Shown here piece after piece: positions 56,301-64,000 of a stretch of DNA of 64,000 nucleotides. How positions within the stretch are numbered: the first letter of the stretch is position 1; each line of letters starts with the position of its first letter. This stretch comes from Allacma fusca (lineage: Eukaryota > Arthropoda > Collembola > Symphypleona > Sminthuridae), in assembly GCA_947179485.1 (NCBI GenBank), contig CAMXBY010000011.1:1-64000 (forward strand). The letters run 5' to 3'. The notes under the pieces were generated by a model. It saw only the letters and a program-made list of their open reading frames with translations, made no database searches and was not told the DNA's origin. Made by a program: the position numbers and the translations under genes.

Positions 56301-57824
56301 GATGACGGGACTACTGAATGGGGAGGTCGAGTGCTCTATTATGTCATTTTCCAATAGTTTTTTGACCTCTGCATCTATAATTGCGTCCTGATATGAGGAT
56401 GTCTTGTATGGTTTATGTTGGACTATGCTTCCTTGCTGTAGTTCCACGCGGAAGGGAATCGTGGAACATTTACCGAGTTCATGTGGGTGAAATGCAAAAG
56501 AGCTCCTGTATTCTCTTAACAACGTACGTAGTTTAGTTTGATCATTAGGGTTGAGTTCCGGATTTATTTTGAATGATGCTATTTCATTTTCCAATTGGGA
56601 AGTATCGAGCGCATTGATATGTATCGGTTGCATAGAATTATCATGTGTGTCAAACGGGGTTAAACATCCGAGGCCCAAACCATCTGGTAAGGTAATAGTC
56701 ATAGAAGTTGGATTTGTGAGAAGGAAGAATTTAGATTCAGGACTGAGTATTGCATGAGGAGCAAGGATAAGGAATTGTGTATGCAAGGAGTCATGGGGTT
56801 GGAAATATACAGGCGAAGTTTGTTCAATGGAGTGAATGGTGGCAATGGTGACATGAGACCTGGGTGAAATGATCTGTGTTCCATGGACGCGGAGAACATC
56901 GTCTTCCATGGTAGTGGAAACACACAGAATAGGAATTGTTGTAATTTTGGACGTTGTAGAAGGCTTAGCTGAGACAGATGATATGGGAGTAGGTTTAGTT
57001 TTGAGAGTAATTCTTCGGGAGGTAGAAATACGTCGGCGAAGTGGATGGGTGGAGCGATGGAAGGAATCCTGGTCTGTCTCATCAGAAGACATGTCTGGAG
57101 TTGGAGAATATTTTTCAGGCTGTGAATATTTATTCCCATGTTGAGATTTATTTTTCGTTGTTGTGAGAGTCTGGGAAGCTTGGTCTTGAAAAGTGGGAAG
57201 AGTTTGAGTAGACGTTGAGATTGGAAAAGAGGTCACAGGTGGTGTAGGAGATGCAAACCAAGGGTTGGGCAAGAAGGTAGCTTCCTGGTCTTTGTTAGAA
57301 TGAGATTTATTTGACATTGGTGTCCTGGTTGAAAGGTTTTGTATGAGTTGTACAGGAAGTTCGCATTGTTCTCTAAGTGCATTATCGTGTTGTACGAGAG
57401 TATGAATTAACGGGATGTTTCCTGTGAATTTGTTGAATAGGATATTTTTCTCAGTGTTGATAAGGAATCCTCCTTTAGAATATAAGAAGTCTGTTCCCAA
57501 GATGCAGCGAAGTGCTGTGGAAGGAGCGATTATAAAGGGGTGAAGAAATGTACAGTCTCCTATCTTGATTTTTACAAGGGCGAGTCCTGTATTGGGCATG
57601 TGATTTCCTGAGGCATCTATGAGTGTGAGATTGTTCGTTGAGATGTGTGTACCATGAGGTACATACGATGGATGGATCAACGAAGCAGCTGCTCCTGTGT
57701 CGATAAGACACGGGAGGCTTATACCGTTTATACTTGCAATGATTTTAAGTGAACATGAAAGTGAGTGTACATTGATGTGAGTAGTACATTCGGTAGTTAT
57801 GGAAGGAATTATTAGTGGTTGTCG
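53310..57824 (-). CDS. Pol polyprotein of the Gypsy element
   Basis: It encodes the enzymes that process the polyprotein, copy the RNA and insert the cDNA. In order: retropepsin with LIDTGAAASLIH near the start and ILGTDFL about 60 residues later; reverse transcriptase with MVIDFRSLN, FSTLDLASGFHQI and the catalytic YVDD in ALAYVDDIVIAS; RNase H with FLYTDASYQGLG; integrase with an H-H-C-C zinc finger (HHNPVSHTGHTKA to CKFC) and a core containing IQIDVQGPL and IIQSDQGTEFN; then a GPF-type C-terminal module (WKGPFSVIDQP). The long acidic and proline-rich tail is unassigned. The frame lies in -1 relative to gag and overlaps its 3' end, as in Gypsy families that use programmed frameshifting. Confidence 0.93.
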   Translation of the reverse strand, partial: RQPLIIPSITTECTTHINVHSLSCSLKIIASINGISLPCLIDTGAAASLIHPSYVPHGTHISTNNLTLIDASGNHMPNTGLALVKIKIGDCTFLHPFIIAPSTALRCILGTDFLYSKGGFLINTEKNILFNKFTGNIPLIHTLVQHDNALREQCELPVQLIQNLSTRTPMSNKSHSNKDQEATFLPNPWFASPTPPVTSFPISTSTQTLPTFQDQASQTLTTTKNKSQHGNKYSQPEKYSPTPDMSSDETDQDSFHRSTHPLRRRISTSRRITLKTKPTPISSVSAKPSTTSKITTIPILCVSTTMEDDVLRVHGTQIISPRSHVTIATIHSIEQTSPVYFQPHDSLHTQFLILAPHAILSPESKFFLLTNPTSMTITLPDGLGLGCLTPFDTHDNSMQPIHINALDTSQLENEIASFKINPELNPNDQTKLRTLLREYRSSFAFHPHELGKCSTIPFRVELQQGSIVQHKPYKTSSYQDAIIDAEVKKLLENDIIEHSTSPFSSPVIIVFKKPNDQGVRKPRMVIDFRSLNALTKPMHWPLPSIDEILRRLQNQKYFSTLDLASGFHQITVEPASREKLSFITRNGQYQYKDMPFGTRNSPSHFCRVIDVILADLKYNTALAYVDDIVIASHTIDEHISKLRKIFIRFAQHNLKFEPTKFKFGYEQINLLGFTINAYGIQPYDDNLNGLRMMPVPTNITTVQSFLGMANFFRRFVPNFAHIAAPLRELTKKNAPFLWTHECDQAFQALKSLLLCKPVLAHYDPQKETFLYTDASYQGLGAYMTQLHPDGLEHPIFFLSRRLNKYEAKYHIRLLELLAITWSVMKLKEYLLGIHFTVRTDHHSLCYIMKSKDSLDPKLQRLQLLLMPYDITIKYVKGTTHKVADCLSRNPFHEPTHSQTDDEACLSVHTIDIGTLQDEQAKDPALMDIINKLPTSWRLRSTYALYNNILYKHNKKLGEKSLLMIPHHMVPDIIKRHHNPVSHTGHTKALKEIQQSYFWKTMSKDIKEFIQSCKFCQERKSPRGQKQPGEFQFIPIPLRPFERIQIDVQGPLTNKDGRQRYIITAICYLTKFLVAEVVPTADTHAIARFIFNKIAAVYSLPEIIQSDQGTEFNNVVITELSKIFDFQIQFSTTFHPQSQGLCERTHQTLGDCIAMYRAENKADWPHAIPAITFHLNNTLHSSHGFTPFYVLHGFHARTPLRNAFPTFTPENRNVQDLTVLWKTTHEILARHREKYAARVNKSKRTVHYNIGDNVLLQHTSVQPGTSTKLLPRWKGPFSVIDQPSEVNYTIRGSVGNTVKTLTVHVSRLKTFYDRTHVFHTKSLLNNDYTPPEREPFTELPEIPPDLTNSTKDVHSPEPDPIPEIISEKPSSQPDIIPDPELPLNEDHAFPLRDTVPPFPVQHAPTIPPEIHEQPHKPTYREALLSAPPNSTVEIPRSSSITIPNKRVRRTQQQLLEQESQQILPTDFYSRTDTEFRRSTRTNIHAMDNLFNFTTVCPTNNHSYQL

Positions 57825-60448
57825 GGTGAGTTTTGGTGGTCTGCAGCTTGTATAGGCAGAAGCTGGCGTCGGGGCAGGCCTTGTGGAGCCTGCCCGTTGG
57901 AGTTTAAAGGCTGGTGCTGTAGTTGCTGTTGTCTTTCTTCACGTCGTCGTTGCATATATTGTGGAAATTGTTGGTAGTGTATAGCAACTGGCTGTCTGCA
58001 ACGGTTAGCATGATGGCCTGGACGAGAGCAACGACCGCAAATTTCTGGGGATTGAGAAGCTGGAGTCTGAGACAGAGTAGGTTGAGTCGGGCAATACCTT
58101 GCTGTGTGGCCCGTTTGGTTACACTTGTAACACGTGTAGGTTCGTTGAATGTTAGAACCTAGTCCAGGTTGAAAATTGTTGTACTGTGAACGCTGTGGCT
58201 GAGCATGTCGAGTGACTGCCATAATGGGAGCTTCCTTAGCTTCCAATTTCTCAATCTTCTCTAGAAGCGTGGCCAATGTTTTTTCCAATGATGTAGGAAG
58301 GACTGGAGTGGCAAGAGTAACAGCACTGTGGTCTGTATGGGGAGTAGTGCATGATTCATAGTCGCGTAGGGCGTCCAAGAGATGATTGAAATTTTTAATT
58401 TTCAGATTTTTGCTGGTTATGAAAATCTTCACCGTAGTGTCGAGTTTCTCCAACAATGTTTTCACTGTAGTGGCCTCTGGAAATGTGGACCAGTCTGTGC
58501 TTGCAGCAGACTTAACTCTTAATACAAACTTGGTTGGTGGTTCATGTGGGTATGGTGTCATAGATAGGGCGTCCAAAAGTTTGCTCTTTCTGTCTGGAAT
58601 GTCTCTGGGCATTTTATTCAAAATTTCGTCTCTAAACTGGGCATACGTTTGACGGGACGTAGAGGTGAGGTTGTAATAATGAGCCAAATAATCTTTGCCT
58701 GTTTTGGTGGCATCGGAGAGTTTGCGATACACATACGATTTCTTCATTTTATCGTCTGTTACAAATGTGTTGAAAAAATCGTCACATCTTAACAGAAATT
58801 CAGAAAGTTCTTCGGATGAAATTTTGGAGGAAGGATAAGTTGGCTTATCGAAAAGGAAACGGTTGTAGTCCATGGTAGGATTTTTCGTAGGAATAATTGG
58901 AGGAATAGGTGGAGGAGTTGGAATAGGAGAAGTGGAACGAGAGGAGGAAGAGCTGTTGGTGGCAGTGGTGAAATGGAGAGATTCAGAGTTTAGTGACCCT
59001 GAATCAGAGTCGGAAGCAGAAAGAGGGGGAGGTGTTAGGTTGATGTTATAGAGAGGGTTGTCACTGTCGTAGGGTGCGGTAGTGTCAATGTCAGGAATTA
59101 GGACAGCGGTATTGTCCTGGGGAGCTGTGTGAGAATGATTATTTGTGTGATTGTCGGAATTAGTGACGGGAGCGGAAAAAATGTCAGGATAGGTCTGAGT
59201 AGCAATGGAAATGAACTCCTGGTCTAAGAGAAATAGTCCTTCTTTGTAGGCTTGCTGAGAGGAAAAATGACAATGGTTGTGGGTATATTTGGATGTGAGA
59301 TTAAATTCTTGTACCAAACCTAAGTAATATGCGTAACTGAGAAGATGGGCAAGTTCTTGAGTGGAATTTTGTTCAGTTTGTAGTCGTGTTGTCCAGGCGA
59401 GGATTACAGGCGTGTAGCTGTGAGTTTCGATAACAAAGGTAGGGGTCTTAGTATTGGACACGGATGGAGTAGTTGTTGTGACGGGAGTAGTAGTTACGGT
59501 TGGGCAAAATTCGGAAGCTAATAAAGAAGTTTGTATATCTTCTATTTCTTCGATGATGGATGCAAATTCGGTGGAGTTTGTTTGCCAAAGTGTAAAAATG
59601 CGGAGAATTCGGGCTACAATCCTTGTAAATGTTTCTCTAGTGTTGAGGAAGTGACCGTCAGATGTAACTTCTGTGGTTAATTTGAGATCATACAGCAATT
59701 GTTGGTAGTGGGCGTAGGTAAGGATGCTAGTCCCTGAAGAGTCGATTTCTTGCTTGGTTTTTATGTCGTCCACTAATTTTTGTGAGATGTCCTCAAGGTA
59801 GTCGCGGGTAGTGAAGAGCCTGGATGACGTGGGTTGTATGTGGGGGGCGACGGGAGTGCCAGTGAGAGTATGATTGTTAGACAAATTAAAGTTTGTACTT
59901 ACTGATTGAGTTGTGACGAAGATGGAATCGTTATCTGCGGGACCAGAAGAGACAGCAGGGGTAGATGTCCTACTGGGGTTGAAACTCGCAAATCCTCCAA
60001 GAGGTGTTGTGGGCTCGGGTGTTGGTCCTTCGGTGTCAGTTTCGCCTTCACTTGATGGTACGTGGTTGAGGATGTCGTCTGGGACGGTCACCACGGTGGT
60101 TTCAAGCAGCGTCGTGGTCGAAGTATTGATGGATCTAGGGATGCGTGAAGGGTTCTTCCGTATCACTTTGATATCACTTCTATCAACTGGTTGTGGTTCA
60201 ATGTCAGAGTTAACGTATCGAGGCAGCTTTTGCTTAAACAGTTTGTAAAACTTGTAGAGGTATAGTGCTCTTGTAGATGAGAGATGACTATATTTGGCAC
60301 GTGCACGTATTTGGTCCTCAGAGGTAAGCTCAACGAGAGCAGCTTCACTTAGTAACAGAGCTATATATTTCTGGTTATTACAAATGATGAATTCAGCGTG
60401 GTTGTCTAGTTCGACTACTCTAATAAATCTGATGTCGTGAGGTGACAT
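57812..60448 (-). CDS. Gag polyprotein of the Gypsy element
   Basis: A structural protein that assembles the virus-like particle and packages element RNA. The first ATG in the long open frame is at 60448 (MSPHDIRFIRVV); the frame is open upstream as far as the primer binding site. The N-terminal half is unusually long and rich in Thr, Ser and Pro. The conserved helical gag region lies around FLLRCDDFFNTF and YAQFRDEIL. Two zinc knuckles of the CCHC type close the protein: CYKCNQTGHTARYC and CGRCSRPGHHANRC. At about 878 residues it is long for a Gypsy gag. Confidence 0.9.
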   Translation of the reverse strand: MSPHDIRFIRVVELDNHAEFIICNNQKYIALLLSEAALVELTSEDQIRARAKYSHLSSTRALYLYKFYKLFKQKLPRYVNSDIEPQPVDRSDIKVIRKNPSRIPRSINTSTTTLLETTVVTVPDDILNHVPSSEGETDTEGPTPEPTTPLGGFASFNPSRTSTPAVSSGPADNDSIFVTTQSVSTNFNLSNNHTLTGTPVAPHIQPTSSRLFTTRDYLEDISQKLVDDIKTKQEIDSSGTSILTYAHYQQLLYDLKLTTEVTSDGHFLNTRETFTRIVARILRIFTLWQTNSTEFASIIEEIEDIQTSLLASEFCPTVTTTPVTTTTPSVSNTKTPTFVIETHSYTPVILAWTTRLQTEQNSTQELAHLLSYAYYLGLVQEFNLTSKYTHNHCHFSSQQAYKEGLFLLDQEFISIATQTYPDIFSAPVTNSDNHTNNHSHTAPQDNTAVLIPDIDTTAPYDSDNPLYNINLTPPPLSASDSDSGSLNSESLHFTTATNSSSSSRSTSPIPTPPPIPPIIPTKNPTMDYNRFLFDKPTYPSSKISSEELSEFLLRCDDFFNTFVTDDKMKKSYVYRKLSDATKTGKDYLAHYYNLTSTSRQTYAQFRDEILNKMPRDIPDRKSKLLDALSMTPYPHEPPTKFVLRVKSAASTDWSTFPEATTVKTLLEKLDTTVKIFITSKNLKIKNFNHLLDALRDYESCTTPHTDHSAVTLATPVLPTSLEKTLATLLEKIEKLEAKEAPIMAVTRHAQPQRSQYNNFQPGLGSNIQRTYTCYKCNQTGHTARYCPTQPTLSQTPASQSPEICGRCSRPGHHANRCRQPVAIHYQQFPQYMQRRREERQQQLQHQPLNSNGQAPQGLPRRQLLPIQAADHQNSPDNH

Positions 60449-60679
60449 GTGGCACGGGGGAATTTGAGACAATTTATAGAAAAATCGGGCATAGCCTTCG
60501 GCAGCGGCTGACGCCACAAGGATTTTTGTTGACGATGTGGGAAGGAAAAATGGAAAATTTGGGCAGAGTTTGGTTGGAGGCTTACGCCACAAGTATTTTT
60601 TGCACAGAAATTGTTCACAAAATAGAGGAAAATAATTGTTATTATGGGCTTGCGAACTTGAGTTTTTTGTTGAGAACCA

Positions 60680-60700
60680 TCGAACCCGCACCGTTCACCA
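60680..60700 (-). promoter_or_regulatory. Primer binding site
   Basis: Directly inside the 5' LTR the element strand reads TGGTGAACGGTGCGGGTTCG. It begins with TGG, the complement of a tRNA's terminal CCA, and includes a TTCGA-like stretch expected from a T-arm. I could not decide which tRNA it matches. Confidence 0.7.
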
Positions 60701-61251
60701 TGTTAAGATGTTTATTGTGGTTTTATGTCCGTAATGAGGGAAATGTGATGAAGAGCCGATTATGGAAATAAATAGGGAATTTTAGTAGAATTGAGAGTGA
60801 GAGATGAAAAGGATGGGGAATAGTGTAGACGGTAGAGAGGCACTTGCTTTGAGTGAGGGATTACGGGAGTTAGTCTCAATGTATGGAAGATACGAAAGTA
60901 AGATGCGTAAGCACGTATAAGGAGTTATTCTCACAGTATAGAGTTTTTATTTATAGTGCGTAGATTTGATACACAGTCAGAGTCTCACACGCATTCCCTT
61001 GCTCTGCTTAGCTCAAGATCTGATGTTACTCTCCTCTCTCGTGCATTCGGAGGCACGTGTTTTTATACGGAGGTGAGCACAAAAGTACCCACCTCCAGTA
61101 CTTACTTTAGTTTTCATTTTAACCAATAATATTTAGTTAGAGTAAGTACCTAATGCATTTTTCATATTTTTTACAACTGGGTAGTATAGTTATGTATGCT
61201 GATATCATTGTTACATATATTGAAAGTCATAGAACTAAATATACTCTAACA
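60701..61251 (-). repeat. 5' LTR
   Basis: 551 bp with the same sequence as 50962-51512 and the same TG...CA ends. On the element strand it drives transcription toward lower coordinates. The flanking base set GTTG follows at 61252. Confidence 0.95.
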
Positions 61252-63235
61252 GTTGAGATTCCAGAAATATTGTTTTTAAAAACAAATTGATTATATTTAA
61301 TTTTCTAGAATAACGCTCCTGTAGCTACGTAAATGCGACAATTATAACCATCTTTATAACTTCAAACAAATTACCTCCTGATTATCGGAATCCAGCGTGG
61401 GCTGTGCGTCCGTATCTTTTTCATCAACTGTGAACAAATCTTTTATAAATCGTTATTTTACTAATCTTTTTTGTGCGGATTTAGGAAGACTGTGGTATGT
61501 CTTGCATTGCAGTAGTGAATTCTGGTCACTATACGATAGAATTGAAGCTCCGAGGGCTTCTACAAAACTACCTCGTACAAATAAATTCTCGTTTCTTTTA
61601 TTCAAGCCTTCGAAACATAGGAACAAACCACCTCCTCCGGGAATGCTCTTTGTATTTGAAAAATGCCGGCCAATGTAAAGACAACCTGCACTACTCCATA
61701 TGTAGTTAAATCTTTCTATTCTTTCACTGGTATCTTCAAAACTTAGAACAATTATTAAATCGCTGGTAGGTTATAGATAACTAGGATCGCCTTTACAAAT
61801 GATTTGGTAGTTTCGACTAAATACCAGATTTTGAAATTCACTTATCGTCAGGCTCCAGAACGTTGAATGGGCAATCAGTTCAACCTTTTCCGCAATTTTC
61901 TTGTAAAGGAAAAACCTTCCGTCTAACCAAGGTTGACCTTGAACGGTATGCAATTGCATTACCTCCATGAACTCAGTCACGGTTAGTACCTGAGCTTTCT
62001 TCATTCCGCTTCTTTAACATCCTTCATCAATGCTAACAACGTGACTGGTCCTATGCAATCTTTAATACTGGAGTATTGAAAACAGATACAAACAAAGGCG
62101 TAGGAAAACATCTTCACGAGCTCCTGAGTCTTTTGCAGCCGGTTTCTATAAATGAATCGCATAGCACCTTCTTTATATCTTGTAGCCAGCATTTTTCTAT
62201 ATTATAAGAAGATAATATCATACAGCACCCAGAAAACATCTCAACTTATATTTGTAATTATTATGCTTACCCGATTTCGTAAATTTTTTCGAATGTAGAT
62301 AGCACTCTTGAACGAGTAATACGATATTTAAAGCTGTTCGCAAAAACGTTTTTTGGAGTATACAAGAAAATACGCTTTTGCCCTTCAGATTCAATTATTT
62401 CAAAAGTAGGAAATTGCCATGTGCTGGTGAGGTCTTTTGTAGGAAAACGTTTGTACTCATTCCGAGAGCATTCCGACAAACGGTTGAGCACAAAACATTT
62501 CCAGTGTAGAACATTGTAAGAACATAGTCAACTGAAAATTAAAATAAACCGTAAAAGATTTCTAGTATACGACTTTTTTTATTACGAATTTTTTTATGTA
62601 TTACCACCTGCATTTACGGCATAAATGTCTATCCAAATATCCAGAAAATACACTGTCGTTACACATTTTGGACTTGACTGATTTGAGTTTGACAATTTTG
62701 TCACACGTATCCTCGATTGTACCAGCAAAGTAGTAAAACCAGTTGGACATTTTTGCTTCAAAATCTATAATAGGTTGTAGGTAAAATATATTTGGCGAAA
62801 GCTGTTTCTTCTTCCGCATCCAATTTTCGATGTTACTGGCAATTTTGGGTGGAAACTTCCTGAATAGATCTTCTCTGATATTTGTTACGGCGGTAAATAC
62901 AACAACTTCCACTCTGAAGCTGTAATTGGCTTTCAGTTTTGACGTGTTACGTATAACTTCTGGGATTCTTGCTCGAATGGTTCCCTCTTGTGAACATTTT
63001 GTCAAATATTTCTTGGAGGTTGTAAATAGTTCTTCGTAGACTCAAAAATTGATTTCCTAGTCGCGCTCTCTAAAAATATCCATTCGGGTCACGGCGAATT
63101 TCTTGCCATATCCGAGTATACCATGTGTGTTCGAGTACTGGTTCTTTCACTGGCAACTTTCACTTTTAATGACGTGCCTCGTATTTCCTTAACCAGGTCG
63201 GAGTTCAACATGGTAAATTGCAGTGGGTTTACAGC

Positions 63236-64000
63236 CCACTGTAAAATGAAATAATAAATAAATGACTAGAAATGAAATATTTTAAATGTAATTAAAATTT
63301 TTAAATGTTAAAATATTCATAAAATTTAATAGGTTAATACTCTAGCTAGAACGTTTGAAATTGCAGATGGGATGAACCACATTAAATTATTCTTCATACA
63401 AAACCTTCGCGTAGTGTAAGATTATTCCCGTAGTTTTCTGAATATTCAGCTAAAATATATATACATAGCGTTATCATTGTGACTTCATACAATCGATTGT
63501 ATAAATATTCAAATTTACCATGATAACTCCTGCATAAATTCATTGCACGACAGCGATTGGCGAAATTTATAAAATATAAGCGGTTTAAAATACACGGTTC
63601 GTTTTCTAGAGGAGAAAGTCCATTTCCTTTTTCATAAATACTTGAGCCAATTTGAAGTCACGTCGGTTCCGGAATATGATCTTTCGGAATATGGAATGGT
63701 TTGCTTCTGTTCGAGCCATTGAATCTTCAGGCAATTTTTCAATTGCGTTAATCATCGAAGCTTTTACTTAGCTTAATATCTTTCCAAAAGGAATATTCTG
63801 ATAAAAACATTAGCAAAGTTTTTAATTTCGGAGTTTGTAATAATTTCCTGGCCGATTAATTATTTTATGTAAAACTTTACTGGTATTTGCACATCGTTAC
63901 ATTTTAAATTAAATTGTTCCCAAAATCTACTGCAGAAGTTAATCTAACCTTTGCGCCAGCATAGGCAAATAGTATAGAAAGAGAGTGGTTGTGTATGTGT
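63236..64000. other. No gene seen
   Basis: AT-rich sequence upstream of the recognised - strand frames. It probably includes introns or the upstream flank of that gene, but I see no decisive exon. Confidence 0.35.

Larger units (their letters stand above)
50962..61251 (-). mobile_element. Ty3/Gypsy LTR retrotransposon, whole-looking and very young
   Basis: A 10.3 kb element read on the minus strand: 5' LTR 60701-61251, gag, pol, a 1.8 kb non-coding stretch, and 3' LTR 50962-51512. The 551-bp LTRs are identical as far as I can read and have TG...CA ends. A 4-bp duplication, GTTG, flanks the element (50958-50961 and 61252-61255). The domain order protease, reverse transcriptase, RNase H, integrase is the Ty3/Gypsy order. 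No env-like frame is seen. It looks whole, with no obvious break. Identical LTRs imply recent insertion. It lies in an intron of the - strand gene, in the same orientation. Confidence 0.95.
49025..63235 (-). pseudogene. Unrecognised multi-exon gene carrying two large insertions
   Basis: Minus-strand frames separated by good splice signals: 63005-62601, 62531-62271 (acceptor TTTTCAG, donor GTAAGC), 62196-61797 (donor GTAAAG), 61762-61375 (donor GTAATT), 50856-50778 (donor GTAAGT), 50687 down to about 49600, then 49589-49332 and 49249-49025. Motifs include FSGYLDRHLCRKC, TWQFPTFEIIESEGQKRIF, GQPWLDGRFFLYKKI and IPGGGGLFLCFEGL. I recognise no domain, though the Cys-rich FSGYL segment is shared with the locus at 35802-36658. 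Several in-frame stops suggest decay. The Gypsy element sits in the intron between 61375 and 50856. A hAT-like element splits the exon at 50687. Confidence 0.5.

Noticed and set aside
53766-60771. Many plus-strand frames across 53.7-60.8 kb
   Set aside because: They are shadows of the minus-strand gag and pol frames of the Gypsy element.

Overview
The window looks like animal (probably arthropod) nuclear DNA. It is AT-rich and intron-bearing. It contains remnants of an ectonucleotide pyrophosphatase/phosphodiesterase (ENPP) gene and of a metazoan-type DDE transposase gene. Nothing prokaryotic is visible: no operons, ribosome binding sites, rRNA or CRISPR. I cannot name the species. Very little host coding sequence looks intact, and almost everything else is mobile DNA or tandem repeat.

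Layout. 1-8 kb: short tandem repeats, a small hAT-like element (547-898), the first copy of a 1.2 kb dispersed repeat (3577-4822) and a 156-bp tandem repeat (6121-6700). 7.3-10.6 kb: three hAT-like non-autonomous elements plus one nested. 11.7-17.6 kb: a four-exon DDE transposase-derived gene on the + strand, with a three-deep stack of hAT-like elements in intron 1 and another element inside exon 4. 19.4-28.6 kb: a dense pile of nested hAT-like elements, up to three deep, plus hairpins and a retroposon. 28.9-32.2 kb: a minisatellite of about 183 units of 15 bp with a degenerate flank. 32.4-34.6 kb: the second copy of the 1.2 kb repeat, split by an element. 35.8-36.7 kb: a decayed kinase-like locus on the - strand. 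38.5-39.2 kb: an old LTR-element gag fossil. 42-45.6 kb: coding scraps, including an ENPP exon and a possible Polinton-like fossil. 46.9-48.5 kb: an eroded hAT-like copy and two tandem duplications. 49.0-63.2 kb: a multi-exon, unrecognised - strand gene, carrying a very young whole-looking Ty3/Gypsy element (50,962-61,251) in an intron and a hAT-like element in an exon.

Main observation. At least 20 separate elements end in CAGTG, TAGTG or similar inverted termini. Sixteen have exact 8-bp target duplications and four more have 6/8 or 7/8 duplications, the signature of the hAT superfamily. Almost every family carries, just inside its termini, an array of its own short motif (GGGTAC, CAGGTTC, GAGTAC, CAAGTT, GGGAAC, GTCCCG, CCGGAACC, GGACTGA, GAGTGC, CGATAT, CCTTCGAAGG and others). 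No transposase is present, so all depend on enzymes encoded elsewhere. Later elements tend to sit inside the motif arrays of earlier ones, which produces the nesting.
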